A stretch of 64,000 nt of DNA, from NCBI GenBank assembly GCA_965112735.1, contig OZ218960.1, forward strand, positions 2,976,001-3,040,000. Direction: 5' to 3'. This DNA comes from Phaeosaccion multiseriatum. Its lineage: Eukaryota > Ochrophyta, other classes. The notes under the pieces were generated by a model. The model saw nothing but the letters and a program-made list of their open reading frames with translations. It searched no databases and had not been told where the DNA came from. How positions within the stretch are numbered: the stretch's first letter is position 1; each line of letters begins with the position of its first letter. Made by a program: the position numbers and the translations under genes. Shown here one piece after another: positions 21,246 through 38,610 of this stretch.

Positions 21246-24200
21246 ATGAAGCCGAAGAAGCTGTCGCAGCAGGAGGGAAAAGAGAATATGGACAAGGGCA
21301 AGAAGCAGAGGAAGCGGCAGGGGGAGGGGGGGCGGCCGGGGCTGAAGAAGGCAGAGGTGACGGAGGGAAACGCCAGCGCCAAACCCAAAGGACAGAGCTC
21401 GATTCTGTCGTTCTTCAGCAAACCCAAGGGAAGCAGCAGTGCTGCCAAACCGGCGAGTCTTCCAAGCAGCGGTGGTAGCACTGACGCACCTGCTGCTGCG
21501 AAAGCCCTCAAGAGAGGCCCGGCCGTCGAGGAGGGACAAGGGGAAAACAAAGACAAAGCCGGCAAGGTTTTGGACAGAGGCAGTGCTCGCGGGGCTCCTC
21601 GGCAGAAGAGGTCGAGGAAAGAGCTTCGCGAAGGCACCTCCGCTGCTATTGCTGCTGCTTCTTCCGCTTCTGTTGTTTGTATTGATGATGAGTCGCCTTC
21701 CTGTGAGAGCGGGAGCGGGCCACTGGTTGGGGAAGAAGCAGCAGAAGGAGCCGCAGCAGGAGGACAAGGAGGAGGGGGTGCGGGAGAAGATGAAGGAGCA
21801 GGAGGAGGACAATGTAGAAGGCGACGAAGAGGGAGAGGGGGTAAGGAGCCGACATCACCACTCAAAACAACAGGAGGGGAAGAGTCTTCTCCGACAGACG
21901 ATGGCTCCAAGGCGACATCCGAGAGAGGTGCATCGGGGGGGGGGAAGGGCGGGCTGGGGAAGAAGAGGAGGCTGGAAGAGTTGCCGCTGGCGGGCGGCCA
22001 GACCGGAAGGAGTAAGCCGCCGCGATGCCTGCCCGCCCGCAGAACAAGGGGGGCGGGGAGAGAGCAGGAGGACAAGGAGGAGGAGGAGGAGGAGGAGGAG
22101 GAGGAGGAGGAGGAGGAGGAGGAGAAAGAGGAGGGGGAAGAAGACGAGGAGGAAGACGAGGAGGAAGACGAGGAGGAAGACGAGGAGGAAAGCGAGGAAG
22201 AGGACGAAGAGTACACACAGAAGCGGGTTGGCTCGCGTTCCGGAGGAACAACGGCTCGCACCCGCGGGCACACTGGCACTCTTCCTGGCGGCGGGGCGGT
22301 GGAGCTGACTGCCGCAGCGAAGGATGTTGCGCGCTTCCTCGAGACTGCGCATCTCCAGTCCTCGAAGCACAGTAGCAGCCGCAGCGGCGCGGGGAGAGCC
22401 CATACCGCCACGGGGGAGGGCGGCTACGAACCTGTAGCAGTTGGAGATACAGCAGCTACGGGAGAGTCAAGGCCGGGGGCAGAGGCAGGGGTGAGAAGAG
22501 GAGGAGAAGCATTTGGTGATACGGCAGCTGCAGATGGCTCAAAAGGTGCCGGCGCTGCTGGGGGAGGGCAAGGAGAAGTCGAGAAAGCGTCCGCACATCC
22601 TCAAGAAGCACTAGTACCAGCACCAGCACCAGCAGTTGGTGATACAGCACCAGTACCAGCACCAGCACCAGGAGGAGGGGGAGGAGGAGGGGGAGGAGTG
22701 GGGAGGAGTGGGCAGGTGAGGGGCGAGACGACAGTGTCGGACTACGAACAAGCTCGACAAGACAAAATCAACGCCAACATGCAGAAGATGCTCGAGCTCG
22801 GTCTCATGACACACATTATCACAGATGGCAGCAATCAGTCCTCCAGCAGGGGTGGGGGCAAGACCAAGGGTAAGGGCAAGGCCAAGGGGAGGAGGGAGGT
22901 GGCGGGAGGCTCTGTGGGTGGTGCACCATCTGGGTCTTCGGCTTCTTCTCTGCCGTCCAGGAGGTCGCACAGGTGAGGAAGGAGGAGCAGGAGGAGGAGG
23001 AGGAGGAGCAGCAGGAGGAGGAGATCCGTTGCCAAGCACTCTCTCTCATCCATTGCCATCCCCCCTCTCTCACTAATTGCCATCCATTGCCATCCAGGCT
23101 GGTGGGGAAAGACCTCAATCTCAGTGAGGAGGCGCTGGAGGCTCTGGCTTCCTCCACAGCCACAGCCTCAGGCTCGGCAGTTGGTGGTACGGCATGGACT
23201 CGACCACCTGCCCCTGTGGAGCCCGAGCTGCAAGAGATCGATTTCGATGACTCCTCGGTGGTGCGTGCGTGCGTGCGCGAGTGTTGTGTGCGCCCTTGTC
23301 AGTTTCAGATTCGATTTGAGTTTGAGTCTGAGTTTCGAGTTTCCTCCCGCTCCTCCTGAGCGTGTCGATTTGTCAATACTCTCTGAAACTTGCATCTGCT
23401 ACGCATCTATCTGTACACAGCACTAACTTCTGAAACTGCCATGTCGCATGGTATCTGTACACAGCACTAACTTCTGAAACTGCCATGTCGCATGGTATCT
23501 GTACACAGCTCTACCTTCTGAAACTGCCGTGTCGCACGGTGTCCCCTCCCCACCCCAACCCTCTTCCTCTCATGTCTCCCCCACCACACACAGCTCAAGT
23601 ACTTGTGCTATAGCGACGACCACGCCAGCCAAGGTGGGGCAGTTGGTGATACAACCGAAGCAGGAACAGGAGAGGAGGAGGCATCCGGAGGCCTCCAAAG
23701 AGTCAAAGGCCTCCGCCAGGCGTATCCCGGGGGGGCGGCCACCTTGTGCGCTGCAGGGCTCTCTGCAGTATACTCCCTAGACTTTAGCACCACTCGACCG
23801 CTACTCGCTTCGGGTGGTAAGGGAGGCATCGTCGCGCTCTTCTCAACACGGCCCCCTCCTGCGAGGGGCGGCTCAAGAGGGGAGAACAAGGAGGAGGGGG
23901 GAGAGGGGGAGGAGGGAGAGGAGGAGGGAGAGGAGGAGGAAGATGATCCCTGCTTGATGGACTTTCGCGCCCACAGCGGGTGGGTTGCTTCTGTGCAATT
24001 CATGGACCACCTCCACGGCAACAGCAGTGAAGACGCCAGTCACTCAGTCAGTCAGTCAGTCAGTCACAAGGCCAGTCATATGGGCAGCACGGATTCTTCG
24101 CAGGGGTGTCACCTCGTCACTGCGGCCAATGATGGTGTTGTGAAGGTGTGTTGCTTCTGCGCGCAACTATACTGCCTCACTCCATTATTTAGGAGGGAGG

Positions 24201-27141
24201 GAGGGAGGGAGGGAGGAAGGAAGGAACGAAGGAACGAAGGAACGAAGGAGCGAAGGAGCGAAGGAAGGGAAGGAAGGCAGGAAGAAAGGCTCACTCACTC
24301 TCTCTCACTCACTCCCTCCCTCACTCCATCCATCCCATCCCTCCCTCCCTCCCTCCCTCCCTCCCTCCCTCCCTCCCTCCCTCCCTCCCTCCCTCCCTCC
24401 CTCCCTCCCTCCCTCCGTCCCTCCCGCCCTCCCGCCCGCCCTCCCTCCCTCCCTCCCTCCCTCCCTCCCTCCCTCCCTCCCTCCCTCCCTCCCTCCCTCC
24501 CTCCCTCCCTCCCTCCCTCCCTCCCTCCCTCCCTCCCTCCCTCCCTCCCTCCCTCCCTCCCTCCCTCCCTCCCTCCCTCCCTCCCTCCCTCCCTCCCTCC
24601 CTCCCTCCGTCCCTCCCTCCCTCCCTCCCTCCCTCCCTCCCTCCCTCCGTCCGTCCGTTGGTGCCTCTCTAGGTGTGGGACGTGTCTCGCCAACACAAGG
24701 GTATGCCCAGGCTACTCGCACAGGAGGCGGGGCTGCACAGCAAGGGCATCTTCTCTATGCATGTGATGGGGCGCGCACTGGCCACGGGCAGCAAGGACCG
24801 AAGCGTCGGGGTGGGACGAGTGGGGCAGTCGGGGCGGGTGGAGGTGTTACAGAGGGTCGAACAGCGAGGGGGGAGGCCGTTGCACACCGGAGTTGTCAAG
24901 GTGGGTGGGTGGGTGGGGATGGCAGTGGATGGGAGGTGGGGATGGCAGTGGACGAGGGTGGGTGGGGCTGGCATGAGGATGGATGGGTGGGGTGGGTAGG
25001 GTAGGTTAGGTGGATGTACTCCCTCACACGTAGCAACCGCTTGTGTCAGTCGCACGCACGCACGCACACACTAACGCACTCTACTCAACACTCAACTCAA
25101 CTCACTCACTCACTCCCTCCCTCCCTCACTCACTCACTCACTCGTCCACTCACTCATTCACTCGCTTCCCCACTCACTCACTCACTCACTCACTCACTCA
25201 CTCACTCACTCACTCACTCACTCACTCACTAACCCACTCACTCACTCACTCACTCACTCACTCGTCCACTCACTCACTCACTCACTCACTCACTCACTCA
25301 CTCACTCACACACTCACTCACTCACTCACTCACTCACTCGTCCACTCACTTACTCACTCACTCACTCACTCCCCCACTCACTCACCCACTCACCCACTCG
25401 CTCACTCACTCACTCACTCACCCACTCACTCACTCACTCACTCACCCACTCACTCACTCACTCACTCACTCACCCACTCACTCACTCACTCACTCACTCA
25501 CTCACTCACTCACTCACTCACTCACTCACTCTCTTACTCACTCACTCACTCACTCACTCACTCACTCACTCACTCACTCACTCACTCACTCACTCACTCA
25601 CTCACTCACTCACTCACTCACTCACTCACCCACTCACCCACTCACTCACTCACTCACTCACTCACTCACTCACTCACTCACTCACTCACTCACTCACCCA
25701 CTCACTCACTCACTCACTCACTCACTCACTCACTCACTCACTCACTCACTCACTCACTCACTCACTCACTCACTCACTCACTCACTCACTCACTCATTGG
25801 GTCACTCATTGGGTCACTCTCTCCCTCCCTCACTCGCGCACGCACACATGCACACACGCACACACGCACACACGCACACACGCACACACGCACACTCAGG
25901 ACGTGCGCCTGAGGGACTGCAACATGTTCGCTTCTTGCGGGGACGATCGCTCCATACAGGTAAGTCGATGAATGGGTCGGTGAGTGGGTACCCAAATCGA
26001 TCCATCGATATCGCGGTACTGCCTCCCCCCCATCCCCTGCCATCAACTGCCATCTCATAATCCAAGGCATCCCATCCCCTCCTCTCCTCTCCCCCCCCCC
26101 CATCCACTGCCATCCACTGCCACCCCCTCCTCTCCTCCTCCCATCCGCTGCCATCCATCCGCAGGTGGTAGATCTCCGCTGCCCCCCCTCCGCTCTGCCC
26201 GCCTTCACTGTCCCAGGAGCCCACTTGGCCTGCACACACACAGTCCGATGGCTCCCTGCAGGTGCAGGGGCGGGCGGGGGGCGGGACTACACGCTGCTGT
26301 CTGCGGGCCTCGATCCGGTCAGTAGGAAGGATGGATGGCAGTGGATGTACTTGTCAGTCGATCTCGCTGCCTTGTCTTGCTTCCTGTCTGTCTATCGTTC
26401 TCTGTTCCCTCTCCATGTCCCTTTCGCGGACTCACTCTTTTCATGTACCCCTCTTCCTCTTCCCTTCTCTCTCTATCTCTCAATCCCTCCCTCCCTCCCT
26501 CCCTCCCTCAGGTGGTTCGTCTGTGGGACTTGCGCAAGCTCTCCCCTGTCTCCTCCTCCTCCTCCTCCTCCTCCTCCTCGGGCCCGCCCCCCACCCCAGT
26601 GCACTCCTTCGAAGGACATGTGCCCTTCGTTCTCCCCAAGTATAAGGCCATCAACAGGTACGTACAACTCACTCCCTCACTCACTCACTCATTAACTCAC
26701 CCACTCACTCACTCACTCACTCAACTCACTCACTCACTCAACTCACTCACTCACTCACTCACTCACTCACTCACTCACTCACTCACTCGTTGACAACTGA
26801 CTGACTGCCTTCCATCCCTCCCTCCCTCCCTCCCTCCCTCCCTCCCTCCCCCCTCTCCCTCCCTCCCCCACCACCCACCCCCCAGACCTGAGTTCCTGCA
26901 TGACGGATCTTGCATCATCACTGCAGGAGAGCGCTCCTCACAGCTAAGCCTCTATGCCACTGACTCCGGCGCCACCATCTCGAGAGGCACATTGGCCGAG
27001 TCCGCCTTAGCCGTCACCACTCTCGCAGTCCAGTCAGGGCAGGCAGTAGGGGGGGCAGTAGGGGGGGCAGGAGGGAGAGGGGGACTCATCGCGGCGGCAG
27101 AGCGGGGGGGACACGTGCGCTTACTCGCTCTGAGGTATTGA
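21246..27141 (+). CDS. Nuclear WD40-repeat protein with N-terminal KEN box and PCNA-interacting PIP box
   Basis: Eight exons in phase (21246-22972, 23098-23260, 23594-24145, 24673-24900, 25900-25959, 26165-26317, 26512-26657, 26886-27141) give 1094 aa. Residues 12-14 are KEN, an APC/C-type degron. Residues 50-57 are QSSILSFF, a perfect PIP box (Q-x-x-I-x-x-F-F), followed by basic residues. The region to about 575 is disordered with a long Glu tract and AVGDT insertions. A helix DYEQARQDKINANMQKMLELGL precedes the WD40 domain (about 630-1094), whose blades include TAANDGVVKVWD, SCGDDRSIQVVD and SAGLDPVVRLWD. The architecture (Tyr-x-x-x-Arg-x-x-x-I-x-x-N helix before WD40) recalls WDR76/DDB2-type DNA-damage proteins, which can act as CRL4 substrate receptors; the exact orthology is not established. 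The real start is the ATG at 21246. Shares a 5' region with SPT6. Confidence 0.85.
24189..24662. repeat. (GGGA)n then (CCCT)n array in WD40-gene intron
   Basis: Intron 24146-24672 is nearly all simple repeat: purine GGAA/GGGA at the 5' end and about 320 bp of CCCT leading to the acceptor at 24672. The two halves are mutually complementary and could form a large hairpin. Confidence 0.9.
25085..25800. repeat. (CTCA)n array of about 700 bp in WD40-gene intron
   Basis: Long, nearly pure CTCA tetranucleotide tract with CCCA and CGTC interruptions in intron 24901-25899, followed by (CACACG)n. The THSLTHSL open frames are artefacts. Confidence 0.95.
26672..26860. repeat. (CTCA)n then (CCCT)n in WD40-gene intron
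   Basis: Intron 26658-26885 repeats the same order seen elsewhere: CTCA units first, then a CCCT polypyrimidine block running to the acceptor. Confidence 0.9.
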
Positions 27142-27480
27142 GGTGACACCGGGTACTGACTGGCTGACTGACTGGCTGAATGAATGAATGGATGACACCA
27201 GGTACTGACTGACTGACTGGCTGAATGAATGAATGGATGACACCGGGTACTGACTGACTGACTGACTGGCTGAATGAATGAATGAATGACACCGGGTACT
27301 GACTGACTGACTGACTGGCTGAATGAATGAATGAATGAATGGATGACACCAGGTACTGAGGCCGACTGAGTTTGAGTTTTCCGTTTAAAGTATCGAACAC
27401 CATAAATAGAGTCGACATCGTGAAGCTTCTGCACGGGGTGGATGTGAATGACACCACGTACTGACCGACTGAGTCACTGA
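27142..27480. repeat. Approximately 50-bp minisatellite just after the WD40-gene stop codon
   Basis: Four to five degenerate copies of a unit containing GATGACACC(G/A)GGTACTGACTG and GAATGAATG steps, spaced 46-56 bp. The array begins within a few bases of the stop at 27141, so it forms the 3' UTR. Confidence 0.8.
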
Positions 27481-28182
27481 TTCCAAGAACTATGTTATGT
27501 CTGCCGAGACGGAGCGACCGTGAGAATCATTCTGCTTCTTCTCGTTTCTTAATCAATTTTCATATTTAATTTGATTTATCCCTCGATTTGCGTAAGAATC
27601 GCCCAAATCAACCGTGTTTTTAGAGACCGGGCGGCAAGGGGGATTGCTCGTGGTGCTCTTGCAGAAATGCTGACGAGTAGGGAAGGGCAAAAGCGATGAA
27701 AGCCGAAAGACCATGGATCGATAGGCATCTCAAAGAGCTACTGTACACGAAGAGCTATAGCGCTTCTCCCAGCGTCATTTTGCTGCGTGCGTGCGTGCGT
27801 GCGTCCAAAAACTTTCTGCCAGGCGATTTAGGCGATGCTTACGCAAATTGAGTTTTTTTCTTTTAATTTACTAATTAAAATTACGTTAAATAAAGCACCA
27901 GTAAACATAGGAGAGCGAAAGGAGGGTTGGCCTTCCCTTCTCCAAGCCAGGGGGACTTTAGTCATCATTGTTTTCCCTCCTTCTCCCTTTTCGGTTCTGA
28001 TATATACTTACGTACTAGTAGCTGGTTGGGGAGAGCTTTCTGTTGCTTTCCTCGTCGCTTTCTCCTCCCCTCTCGCCCCCCCCCCCCCTCCCTTGAACCG
28101 TTCTTCAAGAACGCTCCAAAGTCCATCAAAGAACGTTCTTCAAGAAAGCTCCTAAGTCAGTTAAAGAACGCTCCTAAGTCAG
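27481..28182. other. Convergent spacer with AT-rich patches
   Basis: Between the WD40 and TMEM181-like genes. AT-rich islands lie at about 27545-27590 and 27845-27900, unusual for this GC-rich window. At 28098-28190 there are repeated AAGAACG(C/T)TC and AAGTCAGTCAAAGAA words. I see no gene here. Confidence 0.5.
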
Positions 28183-33530
<5,348 letters not shown>

Positions 33531-33972
33531 GATGTAGTGCGGACGCGAAGATTGAAGCGCAAGCGAGCGAAGACGATGAAGATGCGATAGACGGTCGTCT
33601 TCAGAATCCTTATCCTTCCCCACCTTTCCACAGTGTTCGACCCCAGAGTCTGCCAGCCCCTCCTAAGTCAGCTCCACGACCAGCCTCTTCTTCACGGCCC
33701 CAGAAGGCGCTCGCCAACGTGGTACCGCTCTAGCCCGAGAATGTGATCGTTCGACACACTTTTCCACGTGCAGCGCAAAGCCGACCCAGGTAGATGACCA
33801 ACACGCGAACAAGTGAACAGTTGATATGAGGACTGGACTCGCAGGAAAAAGGGCTTGAGATGACACCCAAGGATAGCGCATTGGGATAAATATCCCAAGC
33901 GTAGAGCCCGACCTGCCAGACCCGTCCAAATGCCTTTTCTTTTCCGGAGGGGTACTCGCCACTTGGATCTTG
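33531..33972. promoter_or_regulatory. Shared 5' region between TMEM181-like and GT4 genes
   Basis: 442 bp between divergent ATG codons, both leading to secretory-pathway proteins. It is free of simple repeats, unlike most noncoding DNA here, which suggests constraint. No TATA box is obvious. Confidence 0.45.
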
Positions 33973-35075
33973 ATGTACCGTCTCTGGGTCTGTGCAATAG
34001 CATCAGTGGCTGCAGTGGCGGCTGCTGCAGTAGGAGAACGAGGAGAAGGAGGCCCTGGTGTCAGTCTTAGTAGAGTGAGAGTCGATATAGAGCTTCTCCC
34101 CCCAGATGGCACCGTGATCGTTGGGCCATCTTTTGTGCTGGGTATCGCACTCCAGATTGTGCAGGAGGCGCTGCAACAGCAAGAACAAGAGCAGTGCGCG
34201 GGGGAGAATGATGAAAGCGTTGATAAACATGTCTGCCGTCCGCTTGGAGGAGAAGAAGGGGGACAGCAGCAGCACGAAGCTGTCTCGCTCGTCGTGTGCG
34301 TTAGCGTGGACGACCAGGAGTCCTGCTTCGACGCCACCGTCCCGAGGGAAGGCGCTACGGCGAGGGCCGACATTGACGTGACCGTGGAGGAGCAGGGCTG
34401 GCACGATGTCATGGTCCGTCTCCGACAAGCGGGGCAGTCAGGCCAGCAGCAGCAGGGGATGGACGAGGAGGAGAACGAGGATCAGAAGCAGACACTCGTG
34501 CTGATCCCTAGCCAGGCCCGCGTCTCCATCTTCACTGCCGACAGAAGCTCTGTGGGTCGCATTCCCCTGTCGCTACTCTATGATGGTAGGGAGGAAGCAG
34601 CAGCAGAAGCAGTTGGCGCCAAAGACGAGGAATCCACATTGCGTTCCTCGGACCCGACCATCATCACGCCCTTCGCCTTTGTGGAGAAGAGCATGGCCGA
34701 GGTGGTGGTGCACGCCTCTCGGCAGCCCCAGTCCCAGCCCCGGCCCCGGCCTCAGCCGCAGCCCCAGCAGTTGGTCATACAGCAGCCACACCCAGAACCC
34801 CCCCCGCCCCCACACGAGCACGAAGACGTACACGAACACGAGCACCAAGATGATGCCTTGTTCTTTGGTCTCGCGTGGGACGTCGGCGGCGGTTACGGCT
34901 GGGGCACTGCGGGCATGAATGTGCTCTTGCAGGAGCCGCTGAGGGCCGTGCCGCTGGGGAGGGTGCACGTGGAGGGCCTGAGGGAGGAGCAGCGGAGCAC
35001 GCTGGAGTCGGCACTGGTGCGAGCCGCGGTTCTGACTGAGAACTTTCAGTTTCTCTCTACTGCTGAACCTGCTTC

Positions 35076-35109
<34 letters not shown>

Positions 35110-36109
35110 ACAGCTGCTGCTGCGGGGGAGGAGGATGAGAGCGAGGATGAGAGCGAGGGTGGGGGGATGGGTGGCGGTGGCGGTGGTGATACACAGGCTG
35201 CCACTGCCGATACCAGCAGCAGTAGTCACGCAGCCCCTGTGGTAGCAGCAGCAGCAGCAACAGCAGGAGGAGGAGGTGGAGGAGGAGGAGGAGGAGGAGG
35301 AGGAGGAGGAGGAGGAGGAGGAGGAGGAGGAGGAGGAGGAGGAGGAGGAGGAGGAGGATTGCATGGGCCAAGGGCAATGCCGGGGAGCATCCTGCTACTG
35401 AATGAAGCCCTGGGCCGGCATGTGATGCAAGTGCCCTTTGGGGTCGTGCACGCACTCGGAAAGTGGGGCGAGGGAGGAGCTGTGGACACCCAACTACGGC
35501 TGTTCGAAGGAGGGTTGAGCTACTGGGGTAGAGACGTCAACGTTGCCATCATCTTCTTTGAAGCAGCGGAATGGACTGAAGAGGATCTGAGGCGACTTGG
35601 TTTCTTTGACGCGGTGTTGGCGGGAAGTCAGTGGAACAGAGACCTTCTCGTGGCTGCAGGGGTGCCGGAGGGGAGGGCAGGGCTGTTTCTGCAGGGGGTA
35701 GATGCCTCTGTCTTCTTCTTTCAAAGGCGGGAGGAGGAGGAGGAGGAGGAGGGGGGGGGGGGAGGAGGAGCAGCAGCAGCAGCAGGAGGACGAGGTCCAG
35801 GATTCCTCTTCGTCTTTTCCTCCTGCTACTGCAGCCGAAGGCGTGTTTCGCGTATTCTCTGGAGGCAAGCTCGAGTACCGGAAGGGACAAGACATCGTGG
35901 TTGCTGCCTTTCGTCTCTTCTCTGCCAAGCACCCTGAGGCCCGAGCAAGGCTCGTGGTGGCGTGGCAGAACGATTGGCAGCACTCCCTGGACACCATCGC
36001 CAAGGCGAGACACACGAGCGGTGTTCCATACACCTCCACATCCACCACCGCTTCTGCCTCTTCTTCTACCTCTTCCTCTGCCTTAGGAACTGGTCCGGAG
36101 CAGGCAGGC

Positions 36110-36162
<53 letters not shown>

Positions 36163-38277
36163 CGTCAGCAGCGAGGTAGGGAAGCTCCAACTGAACATCG
36201 TAGAGTGGCTTGGGAGGAACGGCATACCGCCAGAGGCAGTGGAGGACTTGGGCCGAGTGACCCACTCTGCCATGGCCGCCGTGCTCCGAGGAGTTGACGT
36301 GGCGGTGTTCCCTAACCGCTGCGAGGGAGGGACCAATCTCGTTGCGATGGAGGCGTTGGCGGTGGGGGTGCCGACGCTGTTGTCCAACAACACGGGGCAT
36401 GTGGATGTTGTGAAGCATGTGGGTGGGGAAAGGGGGTGCTTCCCTCTCCTTCGGTGAGTTGAGTGAGGACTGGGTGTAGTGGGCTAGCGGTGGTGCAGTG
36501 GGTATAGTGGTGTAGTGGTGTAGTGCTGTAGTGGTGCAGTGTCGTAGTTGGGTAGTGGGGTAGTGGGGTAGGACTACTGGAAGGGAGTGGCAGGCAACGA
36601 AGAGATTGTGGGGAAGGAGAAGGGGGTTGGGGGGTGTAGTGTGGGGTAGTGAGGCAGTGAGGCAGTGAATAGTGGGGCAGTGCATGTAGTGAGTAGTGGG
36701 GCATTTGAGGGTGGGTGGGTGTAGTGAGTAGTGGGGTGGTAGTGGGGAAGGACAAGTGGGATAGGGGGTGTAGGGTGGGGTAGTGTGGGGTAGTGAGGCA
36801 GTGAATAGTGGGGCAGTGGATGTAGTGAGTAGTGGGGCATTTGAGAGTGGGTGGGTGTAGTGAGTGGTGGGGTGGTAGTGGGGAAGGACAAGTGGGATAG
36901 GGGGTGTAGTGTGGGGTAGTGTGGGGTAGTGAGGCAGTGAGTAGTGGGGCAGTGGATGTAGTGAGTAGTGGGGCATTTGAGAGTGGGTGGGTGTAGTGAG
37001 TGGTGGGGTGGTAGTGGGGAAGGACAAGTGGGATAGGGGGTGTAGTGTGGGGTAGTGTGGGGTAGTGTGGGGTAGTGAGGCAGTGAGGCAGTGAATAGTG
37101 GGGCAGTGGATGTAGTGAGTAGTGGGGCATTTGAGAGTGGGTGGGTGTAGTGAGTTGTGGGGTGGTAGTGGGGAAGGACAAGTGGGATAGGGGGTGTAGT
37201 GTGGGGTAGTGTGGGGTAGTGAGGCAGTGAGGAATAGTGGGGCAGTGCATGTAGTGAGTAGTGGGGCATTTGAGAGTGGGTGGGTGTAGTGAGTGGTGGG
37301 GTGGTAGTGGGGAAGGACAAGTGGGATAGGGGGTGTAGTGTGGGGTAGTGTGGGGTAGTGAGGCAGTGAGGCAGTGAATAGTGGGGCAGTGGATGTAGTG
37401 AGTAGTGGGGCATTTGAGAGTGGGTGGGTGTAGTGAGTGGTGGGGTGGTAGTGGGGAAGGATAAGTGGGATAGGGGGTGTAGGGTGGGGTAGTGTGGGGT
37501 AGTGAGGTAGTGAGAAGCGGGGAGGGAGTTTGAGCAGTAGCAGAGTACCACACGCAAGGCACAGCAGCACTGTTGTGTGTGTATGTGTATGTTTGTATGT
37601 GTGTATATGTGTGTATGTTTGTGTCCGTGTTTGTGTCAATGTCTGTATATATATGTGTGTGTGCGTGTGTGTGCGTGTTGCGCAGATTCTCGGCATTAAC
37701 GGTTTCCATGACGGCAAAGCGCTTTCTCCACGCACGCATCTACCCACCCAACCCCCCTCTCTCCCTCCCTCCGTCCGGCCGTCCGTCCCTCCCTCCCTCC
37801 CTCCCTCCCTCCCTCCCTCCCTCCCTCCCTCCCTCCCTTCAACCCACCCCTCCCTCCCTTCCACCCACCCCTCCCTCCCTCCCTCCCTCCCTCCCTCCCT
37901 CCCTCCATTCCTCCCTCCCTCCCTCCCTCCCTCCCTCCCTCCCTCCCTCCCTCCCTCCCTCCCTCCCTCCCTCCCTCCCTCCCTCCCTCCCTCCCTCCCT
38001 CCCTCCCTCCCTCCCTCCCTCCCTCCCTCCCTCCCTCCCTCCCTCCCTCCATCCCTCCCTCCCTCCCTCCCTTCCGAGCAGGCAGAGCCCCCTACCCAGC
38101 GATTCCTCCTCCTTCGAGAGCGATGTGGATGAGGTGGTGTCTTTGCTGGAGGAGGTGTGGATGGCACCCGACGAGGCTCGGAAGAGGGCGGCGGAGGGGG
38201 CGATGGATATGCAGCGGTGGACTTGGGACAGGAGCGTGAGGGGTCTGAGGCAGGCACTAGCGAGAGGGGCGAATTAA
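33973..38277 (+). CDS. GT4-family (group 1) glycosyltransferase, with apparent 1-base frame shift in a 12-G run
   Basis: ATG at 33973 begins a signal-anchor-like stretch ([17 protein letters not shown]), so the enzyme probably enters the secretory pathway. Exons 33973-36453 and 38082-38277. A long N-terminal region with Gln, Ala and Gly runs contains an extended domain (AWDVGGGYGWGTAGMN, LGKWGEGG, VLAGSQWNRDLL). The C-terminal Rossmann half has SGGKLEYRKGQDIVVAAF and the E-x7-E motif EGGTNLVAME, followed by NNTGHVDVV, typical of retaining GT4 enzymes. The two halves are in different frames. The shift falls between the FFFQRR segment and GVFRVFSGG, within low-complexity sequence containing 12 consecutive G at 35751-35762; one G fewer restores one frame, giving about 891 aa. 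A sequencing error is the simplest explanation; a polymorphic or pseudogenised allele is possible. Sugar donor and acceptor are unknown. Confidence 0.8.
36465..37525. repeat. 136-154 bp minisatellite in GT4 intron
   Basis: About six to seven copies of a GT-rich unit marked by AGTGGGGCATTTGAG at about 36701, 36837, 36973, 37127, 37266 and 37410 (spacings 136, 136, 154, 139 and 144). The unit is itself built from GTAGTG and GGGGTAGTG sub-repeats. It begins within 20 bp of the donor site. Confidence 0.9.
37565..38072. repeat. (TG)n and long (CCCT)n in GT4 intron
   Basis: A (TG)n tract at about 37573-37680 and about 300 bp of (CCCT)n at 37760-38072 that ends 10 bp before the acceptor, so the array itself is the polypyrimidine tract. 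Confidence 0.9.
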
Positions 38278-38610
38278 GGGAGGGAGGGAGGGAGGGAGGG
38301 GCCTGAGGCAGGCTCTGCGGCTGAAGGCATCGACATCGGCAGCAGTTGGTGATACATCAGCTGAAGGGGGTTATGATTAGGGGGCGCTACCTGCCTGCCC
38401 ATATGCCTACTTACACACCACTGAATGGTACAACGTGGAAATCAATTCAATTGCGATCCACTCTCCTGGTCTCCTGGTCCTCGTCTACTTCCTTCCTTCC
38501 TTCCCTTCCTTGCTTCCATCCTTCCTTCCCTTCCTTGCCTACTTCCTTGCTGGCTTCCATACTGTAGCATACTGGGTAGTAAACCGCAGTAAATCGCAAG
38601 CGTGCTCTCC
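38278..38610. other. Short convergent spacer
   Basis: 333 bp after the GT4 stop. It contains a (GGGA)n run, one GCAGCAGTTGGTGATACATCAG copy of the dispersed 16-bp word at about 38340-38361, and a (CCTT)n stretch. I see no gene here. Confidence 0.5.

Noticed and set aside
21230-22411. 393-codon Ser-rich minus frame opposite the WD40 gene
   Set aside because: Antisense shadow of a Gly/Glu/Ser-rich exon; the plus strand carries the PIP box and joins in phase to the WD40 exons.
25043-25912. 289-codon SLTH-repeat frame
   Set aside because: Same (CTCA)n artefact inside a WD40-gene intron.
36083-38257. 724-codon open frame on the minus strand, Pro/Thr/His/Tyr-rich
   Set aside because: It is the reverse complement of the GT4 intron minisatellite and (CCCT)n array plus antisense of the last exons; periodic peptide mirrors the DNA repeat and the plus strand has clear GT4 homology.
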